A stretch of 64,000 nt of DNA from Pinus tabuliformis (taxonomy: Eukaryota; Streptophyta; Pinopsida; Pinales; Pinaceae), in contig CM062815.1 in NCBI GenBank assembly GCA_031772625.1, positions 606,903,980 to 606,967,979 on the forward strand, written 5' to 3'. The number at the start of each line of letters is the position of its first letter. Position 1 is the first letter of the stretch. Both the position numbers and the translations under genes were made by a program. The notes below the pieces were generated by a model. It was not told where the DNA came from. It did not search any database and saw only the letters and a program-made list of their open reading frames with translations. Of this stretch, positions 1 through 9,467 are shown piece after piece.

Positions 1-519
1 TTGTAAGGAATTGTTGTTGGTTTCTTGAGGCAACATCATAGTGTTGGGTGATCTAAGCTTTGCATAAGGTGAAGAAGGGCTTACTTGCTGCGAGGATGAT
101 GTTGGGTCAGAACAACTGGTTGTAACTCTCTTGGATCTTTCTTGATTATCAATAAAGCTATTCAAGTTTTCCTCCATACTCTTGTGTAATTTATGTTTTG
201 TGCATTTGTATGGTCAATTTACATCTGATCCTAGATTGTTTATGATAATAGATCCATGTTCTTGTATAGTGTTATGCTGCTTTGATTCTATAGGTACTCT
301 GTGAAGCTGGGTATACAAGAAAGCAAGTAGCAAAGGACTATCAGAAGAGAGAGGAATCGAACAAGGAACCAAGCGCAAGACAGAGGTTGGTCTCCTTTAT
401 TCTTCTCTCATCTATCTTTCATAAAGGAAAACGCAAGTAGTTTTACTTTGTTTGTTTCTAAGGTAGCTACCCGCCTTAGTGGGATTAGCAGTTCTTCATA
501 GACACTTTTCCCTGTAACA
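1..519 (+). repeat. LTR, 3' part only (cut by window start)
   Basis: This is the plus-strand LTR arm, ending in ..TAACA at 519. It contains the AATAAA-like polyadenylation context around 150-160 and matches the reverse complement of 1377-1895 base for base in length. Roughly the first half of the LTR lies before the window. Confidence 0.85.
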
Positions 520-522
520 AAA

Positions 523-552
523 TGGCGACTCCACTGGGGATTGAACCCAGAA
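523..552 (+). other. Primer site extended into a copy of a tRNA-Arg 3' end
   Basis: Bases 523-540 are the 18-nt primer site (TGGCGACTCCACTGGGGA). The next twelve bases (541-552) read, on the minus strand, as the remaining T arm of the same tRNA: a GGG stem side, a TTCAA loop, and a CTGGG/CCCAG stem that pairs perfectly across positions 49-53 and 61-65. The acceptor side (TGGAGTC plus G and CCA) matches my memory of a plant tRNA-Arg. The related primer sites at 1356-1373 and 36073-36090 stop at 18 nt and continue into element sequence, so the extra bases here are specific to this junction. The T-arm pairing is seen directly; the tRNA identity is from memory. Confidence 0.7.
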
Positions 553-1355
553 CATGAAGACAACGACAATACTTTGCGATTTGGAAATGAAAACCTGCTT
601 TCGACACCAGAAAAACTACTAATTCAGACCAAATACAATAGTAATAGGGTAATCGACTATAAAGAACAATCGGGTCCTCTTCTATGACTGAAAACGACAC
701 TTGCGACACTTTCAAATCAAGAAACGACAGTACAATTACGTTACTTACCTGTAAAGGAGAACTGAAAATGACTCAACAAATACATAAAACATTTACAGTT
801 CTTTACACAATGGAGGTGGAATAACAGCAAAGAAAGGGGTTTCAAACAGAGGTGTACTGACTGCAGGCAGCAAAACTCCTGAATAGATCTGAAAAGAGTG
901 AACACAGAAACCAAAATTTAGGAACAATGCCTAGTCTGATCAACGCACCTGTAACACAGTGAATTTGAAATGCAGCACACCTACTACACTCAGGAAGTGC
1001 GCTGAATTTGAGATTCACAGAACAGACAGTGCGCTGGACCAGGGACGAGACTTTGATTGGGTTCTGAGTCACAGTTTGCAGTTCAGTTCAGGGATTTTGG
1101 CCCAGCAAGTGGTAATCAGTAAATCAATCACAGGGGTAGATCTAAGGAGGTTACTAGAGCCACCACGAGGGCAATTAGAAAGCTTGTAAATCAATTGTTT
1201 AATTCATAAACAAAACCCGAAGATTGACTGAAGTGGCATTTATCTACTTTGCGTTTCCATAGCAAATACAGTTCGAAGGCTACCTGGCTCAACTTCAGGC
1301 TCCGTCTGTAAGTTTATAAAGTAAACAAATGTAGATAAACAAACAACCTAGTCAC
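553..1355 (-). other. Retroelement leader between the facing LTRs
   Basis: Read on the minus strand this follows the primer site at 1373-1356. It shares stretches with the leader of the element at 36091-36720, for example the phrases around CAGAACCCA, CAGCGCA and the pyrimidine-rich block before TTTACAG. No open frame of note; the small frames here look like chance. Confidence 0.7.
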
Positions 1356-1373
1356 TCCCCAGCGGAGTCGCCA
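1356..1373 (-). promoter_or_regulatory. Primer binding site of the minus-strand LTR
   Basis: The minus strand reads TGGCGACTCCGCTGGGGA, one base different from the sites at 523 and 36073. It sits three bases inside the LTR end at 1377, the same spacing as on the left side. Confidence 0.8.
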
Positions 1374-1376
1374 TTT

Positions 1377-2411
1377 TGTTACAGGGAAAAGTGTCTATGC
1401 AGAACTGCTAATCCCACTAAGGGTGGTAGCTACCTTAGAAACAAACAAAGTAAAACTACTTTTGTTTTCCTTTATGAAAGATAGATGAGAGAAGAATAGA
1501 GGAGACCAACCTCTGTCTTGCACTTGGTTCATTGCTCGATTCCTCTCTCTTCTGATAGTCTTTTGCTACTTGCTTTCTGGTATACCCAGCTTCACAGAGT
1601 ACCTGTAGAATCAAAGTAGCATAACACTATATGAGAATATGGATCTATTATCATAAAAAAACTAGGATCAGATGTAAATTGACCATACAAATGCATAAAA
1701 CATAAATCACACAAGAGTATGGAGGAAAAATTGAATAGCTTTATTGACAATCAAGAAAGAGCCAAGAGAGTTACAACCAATTGTTCTGACCTAGCATCAT
1801 CCTCTCAGCAAGTGAGCCCCTCTTCACCTCATGAAAAGCTTAGATCACCCAACACTATGATGTTGCCTCAAGAAACCAACAACAATTCCTTACAAGATGC
1901 AAAATTCCAGCCTCTGGATCTCTGGGATGAGGGATCCATATATAGATGTCTGCAAGGGAGATGAGTCAGCTTGTGATTTGATTAGTGTGTTCCCTCTGAT
2001 AGTTCTTGCTTCCACTTGGAGATTGATGATCTCTTACTCATCCCTGGTCGAATTCAGAGAGGCAAGTGTCACAGGAGAAGTTTCTGGAAGATTCCATGAT
2101 TCTCCACCTCGCGGATTGACACTGCCATTTATCTCTTCTCGCCCATTGCACCCCATAGAAGGGATTTTTGAAATGCAATGCACCCACTGTGTGTATTTAG
2201 GTGAGATGCAATGCACTTTGCCTATGGAGCAGGTGAAATGATCCCGTTTTGACTAGTTCTGAGTAGTTTCTCATGGAGAAATTCTGGGAGAAGTTGTAAT
2301 CAGTTGACCTTGTTCCTTTAGGGGTTGGAAAAACACTTTTAGGGACTTAGGAGCCCTTGGTTTATGGACATTTTATGCTTGGGGTTGCAGTGCCCAAAAA
2401 TGTCTATAACA
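1377..2411 (-). repeat. LTR, full length, 1035 bp
   Basis: The minus strand begins TGTTATAGACATTTTTG at 2411 and ends ..CTGTAACA at 1377, a TG..CA pair. The start, a TATATATGGATC stretch near 1935-1950 and the AATAAAGCTAT stretch near 1735-1745 all have counterparts in the 1040-bp LTRs at 35030 and 41879, which fixes it as a family member. Confidence 0.85.
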
Positions 2412-2759
2412 ACCATCAAAGCCTTAAACATTTTTTGGAGCAACGCCTATCCTCACCACAACAAAATAAATGGCTAGCCAAAATGTTGGGATATGATTAT
2501 GAGATAATTTACAAGAAAGGTGTGAAAATGTCGTAGCGGATGCTTTATCACACCAATTTGAGGAGGAAAGCACCCTGCTAGCAATCTCTCTTCCCATTCC
2601 AGAGTGGATTGAAGAGGCTCACAAGGAATGGTTTTCACATCCTTCGCTCTCCCAACTCATTAATAAATTACAGGCAGATCCAAATTCCACAGTGGGCTAC
2701 TCTTGGTAGGATGAGATTCTTCACTACAAGGACAAAGTAGTGATATCGCCAACATCCAC

Positions 2760-3480
2760 CCTCAAAAGTCACATTTTGGCAGAGTTGCACTCATTTCCCA
2801 CTGTAGGCCATTCAGGCTTTCAAAAGACTTATGCTTGCACTCGACGTTCATTCTTTTGGACAGGCATGAAAAAGGAAATTATTACTTTTGTAGCTGAGTG
2901 TGATGTGTGCCAGCGCCACAAAGGAGAAATAGTCAAATCCCTAGGCACATTACAGCCATTGCCCATCCCTGCCTCAATCTGGACGGAGGTTTCCATGGAT
3001 TTCATTACTGGTCTTTCGAAGTTAGGCAACAAGTTAGTCATCATGGTGGTTGTGGACAAACTTTCTAAGTATGCTCATTTTTGCACCGTACCCCACCCTT
3101 TTACACCAGCTTTGGTGGCTCAATCTTTCATGGACCAGATCTTCAAATTGCATGGCATGCCCACTTCCATTATGTCTGATCATGACCCGATCTTCACCAC
3201 TAACTTTTGGAAGGAACTCTTTAGGCTACAAGGTACCCAACTACAACTCAGTACTTCCTATCATCCCCAAACTGATGGCCAAACTAAAGCAGTAAACAAA
3301 TGTCTGGAGACCTACCTCAGGTGTTTCACTTCAGAAAAGCAACATCTATGGGTCCAATGGTTACCTCTAGCCAAATGGTGGTATAATACTAACTATCATG
3401 CCACCACCAAAATGACTCCATATGAAGTCGTTTATGGTCAACTCCCTCCTTCACCTACTTCTTATATCCAGGGATGCTCG
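2760..3480 (+). mobile_element. Integrase domain of the chromovirus
   Basis: The reading shows the zinc-binding signature (HSFPTVGHSGF..C..CDVCQRHKG) followed by the catalytic core with WTEVSMDFITGL, SDHDPIFTTNFW and STSYHPQTDGQT, the typical plant chromovirus DDE layout. It catalyses strand transfer of the cDNA into host DNA. It is part of a broken element. Confidence 0.9.
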
Positions 3481-4055
3481 TAGGTACAAGCAGTGGATCA
3501 ACTCCTATAGAATAGTGCAACCATGCTGGCTCACCTCAAAGAGAATCTCCATCAAGCTCAAAATCGCATGAAGCAATAGGCAGACCAACATCATTCAGAG
3601 TGCAAATTTCAAGAAGGGGATCAGGTATTCTTGAGGCTGCAACCATATAAGCAAGCATCACTCAAAGACAAGGGTTGTTAGAAACTATGTCCAAAATTCT
3701 ACGAACCGTATCAAATACTTTAGCGCATTGGAGAAGTAGCCTATAAGATAGCCTTGCCACCCACTGCAAAAATCCATTCCGTCTTCCATGGATCATGCCT
3801 CAAGAAAGTGGTTGGGAACCATTGCAGAATTCAAACCAGTCTACCAGAATTGGATGAAGAAGGTTCAATCTGGCTCCAACTTGAACAGGGTCTCGATACG
3901 TGAGAATGACACTTGCGCAGCCACACGATCAAGGAATTCCTCGTCAAGTGGAAAGAAACCTCTCCAAAAGATGTGACTTGGGAACCAGCCACTATTCTTT
4001 AGCAGTTTCTGCAGCTTCAGCCTTGAGGACAAGGCTAATTTTATATGGGAGGGCA

Positions 4056-4395
4056 TGTTAGGGTCCAACCCTAATCCCCTTATTTATGTAATAGGGTCGA
4101 GTCATAGTTACAGTTAGTTAAAGAGTCAATAAAGCCCATATTAATAATTGTAAGTGGTTGACCCGCATTTAAAGAAAGGACCATAGTTGGTTCAAATGGG
4201 CCATGGTATTAGATAGATGGTATTAATAAGAACCATGGTACTGACTCGTGGTATTGCATGTATGAATCCTATATAAAGGATAGAGACTCCGCTTGAGGAG
4301 AATCGCGTCTTATTTTGTAATTAAGCCCAGCTCTATTAGAGGTTGCCCCCTCAAAGAGGCAAGTGAATATTGCCTTCCTTTCTGAATAATAAAAT
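4056..4395 (+). repeat. Chromovirus LTR, first copy, partial
   Basis: Starts TGTTAGGGTCCAACC after a purine-rich run and contains a TATATAAAGGATAGAGACTCC promoter-like stretch near 4270. It stops where the duplicated chromodomain begins. Confidence 0.8.
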
Positions 4396-4469
4396 ACATT
4401 GCAGAATTCAAACCAGTCTACCAGAATTGGATGAAGAAGGTTCAATTTGGATCCAACCTGAACAGGTTC

Positions 4470-4610
4470 TTGACACGCGAGAACGGCACCTGCGTAGCCG
4501 CACGATCAAGGAATTCCTCGTCAAGTGGAAAGACACCTCTCCAAAAGATGCGACCTGGGAACCATCCATTGTTCCTCAGCAGTTTCCGCAGCTTCAGCCT
4601 TTAGGACAAG
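4470..4610 (+). mobile_element. Chromodomain of the chromovirus integrase
   Basis: The frame reads TRERHLRSRTIKEFLVKWKD followed by TSPKDATWEP, the beta-strand and W..E core of a plant chromovirus chromodomain. The second, more degraded copy lies at about 3890-4010. Chromodomains bind modified histone tails; here it is only a fossil. Confidence 0.85.
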
Positions 4611-4632
4611 GCTATTTTTATGGGGGAGGGCT

Positions 4633-5065
4633 TGTTAGGGCCCAACCCTAACCCCGTTATTTATGTAATAGGGTCGAGTCATAGTTATAGTTAGTTAAAG
4701 AGTCAATAAAGCCCATATTAATAATTGTAAGTTGTTGACCAGCATTTAAAGAAGGGACCACAGTTAGTTTCAAATGGGCCATGGTATTAGATAGATCGTA
4801 TTAATAAAAACCATGGTACTGACCCATGGTATTGCATGTATGAATCCTATATAAAGGATAGAGACTCCCATTGAGGAGCGTCATGTCTTATTTTTTAATT
4901 GAGCCCAGCTCTATTGGAGGATGCCCCCTCAAAGAGGTAAGTGAACATTGCTTTCCTTTTGGAATAATAAAATGCATGCTGTTATTTATTATTGTTTTGT
5001 GTTCTGGGTATATTTCTTCACATATTTGGTATTCTGGTATCTTCTCGCAGGTCAAGAGCATAACA
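4633..5065 (+). repeat. Chromovirus LTR, second copy, 433 bp
   Basis: Starts TGTTAGGGCCCAACC and ends ..GAGCATAACA. The TATATAAAGGATAGAG stretch near 4850 is probably the promoter; AATAATAAAATG near 4965 may serve as polyadenylation signal. The right boundary is inferred from the TG..CA rule and from chromodomain-like sequence of another element beginning just after it. Confidence 0.7.
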
Positions 5066-5500
5066 ACTTACCTACTAAAGATTCCACATGGGAGGATTAG
5101 AATTTTATACAAAAGCATCCAAAACTACTCAAGTGTTGAGGAAAACACTTTTTTGAAGGAGGGGCATGTTAGGTTCGTATAATACTAGTGACTCCCTCAT
5201 TACTATTGTCATTGTAGCCCTTATTATTGTTGTTGTGCCTCTATTCTCCCCATATTGTTATTATTGTGCCCCATAGAATCCCATTATTATTATTGTTGTG
5301 CCCTTATATTATTATTGTTAAGTCGGTTTTGATTATATTATGATCCCTTAGACTCATATATATAGAAAGGAGGTTCTGTCATTTGTATCATCCAAGAATT
5401 GTTCATTTGTGTAATGTAAAGGAGGTTGCCCCCTTGAAGAGGCTGATTCTGAAGTTGTTTATCTATCTTTTCTATCTTTTTGTGAGCTGGTTTGTTAACA
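5066..5500 (+). mobile_element. Second chromovirus: chromodomain tail and LTR, broken
   Basis: Bases 5069-5166 read as a chromodomain end (KDSTWED) followed by a purine-rich GGAGGGGCA, then an LTR from 5167 (TGTTAGGTTCG) to about 5500 (..GTTAACA), 334 bp. The LTR is rich in TTATTATTGTTG repeats and has a TATATATAGAAAGG promoter-like block near 5356. The first chromovirus is inserted in it. Confidence 0.65.
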
Positions 5501-7030
5501 CTCTATGCGAACTCTCCACAGTCGAGGAGAGAAATTGTGACAATACCATCTTCTGAGATATGGAGAAGGTTGAAGGCCTCCCCCCCGACCGAAGTCTATG
5601 TTGGATCTCTAGTCAACCCTATGTCAATGGAAAGAAATTGGAATGTTCTAAGCGAGAGGACAGAAAACATTTTCAATGTTTAGTGTAGAGTTTCAATAAG
5701 TTCATTTTAAGCTACGATGTCACCTATTAAGTGCAACGGAGCTGAGGAATATGGTTGAGGAGGGTTTTCACTGGGCCGACTTTTTACCGTGGCTCCAAGG
5801 CATCATATGTGTCATCAGCGTCGCTATGAGAGACTCAGCCTACAGACAAGAACTCTACAACGCTACATATAGAACCTCTGTAGAGCTGCATATAGAAGGA
5901 GGCAGCATTGTAGGGCTAGCCACTGTCATTTCCCTCCACAGGATCGACCTTAAGAGCCAAGTGCTTTAGCTCACTAATTCTCTTTGAACCACTGGGCTGC
6001 AAGGAAACGAAGAGTGTTGAGCGTGGTTGGATCAACATTTGTGATGGACCGATGAAACGAAATCAACTAGAGATAAACAAAAAGGAAATTGGCATGAAAA
6101 GGTGATGTAATTGGTGGGTCGTTTTGCTTGAATTCTAGGCATATTGCTTCTAGGAGTCGATTAAAATATTGGTCAGTGGAGCCACATTTTTTGCTGGTGT
6201 GTTGGCTGTAGGATCAACACATTCTCCACTAAATGTAGCCTTCGTTTATTGTTGCACAGGAGCTGTGAAGCACCGAGCTTGTAGCTGCTTGGAACTGATT
6301 CCTATGGTATTTTTGGATTGTTTAGCCAAATTTGCTCTATTTTTTCCTCTGCTTGTCATTAAAATTTTATTCTTTGAAAAACCATGGCATGAGAAAGTTG
6401 ACCTTCATTTTTGTGGTGGGACATTTTGGTTATAATTATGTTTGGTCAAAATCAAGGGTTGGAGTGTATCAAGTCATGTAAAATTATACTGATATATGTT
6501 TGGTGGAAAAGATTAGATGTTGACAATTAGTTTGGCTACCTATTGTCACGAGTTTGAGTCTCTTTGTTGGAATTGGCCATTCCAACAATAGACAGATTTA
6601 TTTACAAGAATGATTAACAACCAGATATGATGAAGACATGACAGTGAAGATGGCATCAGAGGATAATGGTTGGAGTTGCATAAAAGATTAAAGGATGATG
6701 AACAACTAGGTGAAAGTTTGTGTGAGTTTGTAGAATAGACTCACTAGCATGATGTATTATGAGTCACGCATATTAATTTTAAGCAAGTCTAGGATGTTTT
6801 GATAGTGGTATTTGTAAAGTATGTACCTGGTAACTCCAGAGTTAGAGTTTGTAATGTAAGCCTGATGAGGCATGTGTACCCCCATAAACTTTGTGGTAAT
6901 CTTAAAACCCCTTTGTAACTACAAATTTGTGGTTAGCCGAAAACCATTATGCAGTGTTGGTTTGTGGTAAGCCAGAAACCACGTGTTTGAGTGAAGTGGA
7001 TAGGGATTCTTGTAGGCATGGTTTAGGGTT
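5501..7030. other. Unassigned stretch
   Basis: No gene recognised. Small frames at 5492-5683, 5751-5969 and 6169-6435 have no domain I know and lack gene-like context. At 6565-6587 there is a near-palindrome, TGTTGGAAT then five bases then ATTCCAACA, which resembles copia LTR starts, but no partner LTR was found. Confidence 0.4.
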
Positions 7031-7305
7031 AGCCGAGAAAACCCTTAGCATGGTTGAGGGTGAGCCAAGAAAACCCTTAGCATGGTTGAGGGTGAGCCGA
7101 GAAAACCTTGGGCTTGGTTAAGTTGGGTCTCTCATGAGCCTTAGTGGCTGGAGTGCCTTAGTGGCATATTTGTGGCCCATAGTGGCTAGAATGCCTTAGT
7201 GGCAAATTTGAGGCCCTTGGTGGCTGAGTTGAGCCTTTGTAGTTGAGTTGAGCCTTGGTGGTTGTGTTGAGCCTTGGTGGTTGAGTTGAGCCTTGATGGC
7301 TGAGA
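7031..7305 (+). repeat. Two short tandem arrays
   Basis: The first array (about 7031-7118) has nearly three copies of a 32-bp unit built on AGCCGAGAAAACCCTTAGCA. The second (about 7221-7305) has about five copies of an 18-bp unit TTGAGCCTTGGTGGTTGA with substitutions. Between them, GCCTTAGTGGC recurs irregularly. They look like minisatellites; no coding role is supported. Confidence 0.75.
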
Positions 7306-7574
7306 GCCCTTGTTGGCATAGTTATGGGTAATCATATAAAACCTATGATGATGATGGAGGGGGGTTTACAAGGACTGGTACAGGTACATGTGTGTAGTTA
7401 TAATGGCTGACATAATCATCTATGCGAAGGACATCCTAGTATATTGGCGGTTGCAGCGGTTGGAACCCATGCATTCCGATGGATGGTTGCTCCTTTATAT
7501 GGATATCAACATATTCTTTTGTTATGTTTGACCACAACTAGACTTTGCAGATTGATATCGAGACATGTAGTCAT

Positions 7575-7800
7575 TAAGGGGGGGTGTTGGAAAATGTAAT
7601 TCTTATTTGTCTCAGTTGTGACTTTCTATGTAAAGAATTTTGTTCCTATTCTATAAGTGTGGTTACATATATGTCACTAGTTTGGTGTGTGGTTAAGATA
7701 TTCTTTCAACTAACTGATTGTATGTCCAAGATAATTTCTCTATCTCAAAACAACACTTCTTGTATATATATAATATCTTAATTCATCCATAAATACAATT
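7575..7800 (+). mobile_element. Possible polypurine tract and LTR start
   Basis: AAGGGGGGGTG followed by TGTTGGAAAATG at 7585 looks like the polypurine tract and 3' LTR start of a copia element. No second LTR or pol domain was found near it, so this is tentative. Confidence 0.35.
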
Positions 7801-8284
7801 TACACCATTAAATTTTATCTCGCTACTCTACTACATTATAAAATAAAAAATGTATTAGGTAGTACACTTTATTATTTACTCGTATTATATAATTGTAAGG
7901 ATTATTATTGTGATAGCAGAATCATTTACTGGAGAAAACTTGGAAATTGATGCGATATATTCGCTTTTCTTGTTCTTCCAAGCTGATATTACTCATAATT
8001 TCGCTATCATATACTTTGATGCGATGCATTAGCTTCACTTAACTTTCGTGATTGTTGATATACTCATGGTACTCGTAATTTCATAGTTATATATTTCGAC
8101 GGGTGATTATTATTTCTTAACTTAATTATTTTATTTTTTTATATTTTTAAATAAAATTTAATAATATTTATCAAAATGAGAAACACAATATATATATAAA
8201 TAGCCTTTTGGAAGCTGAATTAAAAAATAATAATAGAAATAAAAAAGAGCTATCTCACATTATAGTTAAAAAACGTTGATTGTT
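7801..8284. other. AT-rich stretch without recognised features
   Basis: Low-complexity AT-rich DNA. The phrase CATAATTTCGCTATCA near 7991-8006 recurs in similar form after the LINE at 9143, but I cannot say whether this reflects a duplication or chance. Confidence 0.5.
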
Positions 8285-9137
8285 AGGATATGAGGAAAGT
8301 CTGGAACGCCATACCCAAATTCGTGTGCTGGAAAATTTTGTTGTCCAGGAATGATATGATTTTCAATGAAAAAGCGCACACAACAGAACTATGCAGGTCA
8401 TCCATTGCTCCTTTCGGCAGAAGAGAAGTGGTTGGGTCCCCTTCCCCCACAACCAAGGAAGCAGCTAACAATCCCTCAAGCAGGAAATCAGGCTTGGCGC
8501 AAAAGAGATTCTGAAGAAAAATTCAAGGAATGGTGGAGAAAGAAAAAAATTACAACAATATTCTTTGATGGAGCCTTCAAAGGCAATCCTGGGGCAGCAG
8601 GAGCTGGAGGGGTCATCTACGCCCCGGATGGAACAAGAAGGGACAGCTTTTGTTGGGGTATTGGACAGAAAACCAACAATCAAGCGGAGATACTAGGCCT
8701 CCTCAAAGCTTGTCATATAGTCAGGGACAGAGGAGACAAAGAATTTCAAGCCTTTGGAGACTCGGAGATCATAATTAAAAATTTAAACACGGGAAATCTG
8801 TTCACTAATGCATGCCTCAACAAAACACTAAATAGGCTGAAGAGAGTTCTGCTCGATTTCGACTCATATAAATTTCTCAATATTCTCAGAAATCTGAACA
8901 AAGAAGCAGATCTGATGGCGAACAAAGGGTGTACCCTCGGGAAAGGCCAATTTCTTATAAACGATGAAAGCTCATTTCATCCCTGCAACTCTTGAGGAAA
9001 TGGTATTATGTAGTAGTACAAAAGATAGTGTTAGAATCAGAAACAAAAGAAATGTAGTATTGGATGCCATGATGTAATTCCAAGATTCATACCAAATAAA
9101 TAAAATCATACCCGTTTGAGTTAAAAAAAAAAGGATA
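8285..9137 (+). mobile_element. 5'-truncated L1-type LINE
   Basis: The insert begins within the C-terminal part of ORF2 and ends in an A-run (9123-9132). AGGATA occurs at both ends (8285-8290 and 9132-9137) with imperfect extension and is a candidate target duplication. The segment encodes the zinc-region tail (WNAIPKFVCWKI) and the RNase H domain. 5' truncation is the usual result of incomplete reverse transcription. Confidence 0.8.
8366..8995 (+). CDS. LINE ORF2 C-terminal RNase H domain (fragment)
   Basis: The 209-residue open frame carries a plant L1-type RNase H domain from about residue 65: FFDGAFKGNPGAAGAGGVIY with the first catalytic Asp, then NNQAEILGLL with the Glu, then AFGDSEIIIKNL with the second Asp, and a final NKEADLMANKG with the last acidic residue. 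All four catalytic positions are present. The domain removes RNA from RNA:DNA hybrids during retrotransposition. The annotated ATG is only the first Met in this frame, because the true start of ORF2 is lost; the preceding tail of the zinc region (8290-8400) is in another frame. It is not a stand-alone gene. Confidence 0.85.
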   Translation: MKKRTQQNYAGHPLLLSAEEKWLGPLPPQPRKQLTIPQAGNQAWRKRDSEEKFKEWWRKKKITTIFFDGAFKGNPGAAGAGGVIYAPDGTRRDSFCWGIGQKTNNQAEILGLLKACHIVRDRGDKEFQAFGDSEIIIKNLNTGNLFTNACLNKTLNRLKRVLLDFDSYKFLNILRNLNKEADLMANKGCTLGKGQFLINDESSFHPCNS

Positions 9138-9467
9138 GGAGTCATAATTTCGCTGTCAAAGTTTTGTCGGTGATTACTTAACTGTGTGATTCGATAACGT
9201 TGAATACTCAATTCATTATTAATGGTGTTATTGTGGATTAGGCTGCTCGGTCAAGGAAATATGGATGGCGATCAATATGATTTGGTAGACGACAGGGACA
9301 TTACTAGAAAATAACGGTATGGTAACTAGTCGTTTTCCCGATACGAATTTAGAATGGCCCTCTAGAAAACCCATGTATTTGGATCCAAGTTCCAACAGCC
9401 AGATATTTCAACATCTGCGCCATTATTCCAGAGAGAACATTAGCTTAGGCAAAGTAATCGGTCAATA
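9138..9467 (+). other. Upstream region of the lectin kinase pseudogene
   Basis: Non-coding. No convincing TATA box or other promoter element could be picked out by eye. Confidence 0.4.

Larger units (their letters stand above)
1..2411 (-). mobile_element. Two facing LTRs around one leader (Ty3/gypsy type), broken
   Basis: On the minus strand there is an LTR (2411 to 1377), an 18-nt primer site (1373-1356) and a leader (1355-553), as in a normal 5' end. The leader then runs into a second primer site and a second LTR in the opposite orientation (519 down to 1, continuing beyond the window). Bases 1-519 are the reverse complement of 1377-1895 over an equal length, with roughly 6 percent difference by eye. 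The LTR and leader resemble those of the element at 35030-42918, so both belong to one broad family. No gag or pol is present between the LTRs. The unit interrupts the RNase H region of a chromovirus that resumes at 2412. It is a fossil that could not move by itself. Confidence 0.85.
3821..4985 (+). repeat. Tandem duplication of chromodomain plus LTR start
   Basis: The segment starting GCAGAATTCAAACCAGTCTA at about 3822 restarts at about 4396, period near 575 bp. Each copy holds the chromodomain tail, the polypurine stretch and the first 340 or so bases of the LTR. Unit-to-unit identity is high (about 93-95 percent by eye). Confidence 0.85.
2412..5065 (+). mobile_element. Ty3/gypsy chromovirus, 3' part, broken
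   Basis: Parts in order: the end of RNase H (2412-2560), the zinc-binding HHCC region of integrase (about 2770-2920), the integrase core (2950-3480), a chromodomain, and an LTR. The chromodomain and LTR occur twice because of a tandem duplication. The 5' part (gag, protease, reverse transcriptase) would lie before the window, across the insertion at 1-2411. It has several breaks and is dead. Chromodomain integrases target the element to heterochromatin, which fits its nested position. Its right LTR ends at 5065 inside another chromovirus. Confidence 0.85.

Noticed and set aside
523-600. A tRNA gene on the minus strand at the T-arm-like sequence
   Set aside because: Only the 3' end matches; no D arm or proper anticodon arm can be drawn upstream, and it sits exactly at a primer site.
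6565-6587. Near-palindrome as an LTR start of a copia element
   Set aside because: No matching second LTR, primer site or coding region was found; kept only as a remark.
8465-8683. Minus-strand frame opposite the LINE RNase H
   Set aside because: Shadow of the plus-strand domain, which has all catalytic residues.
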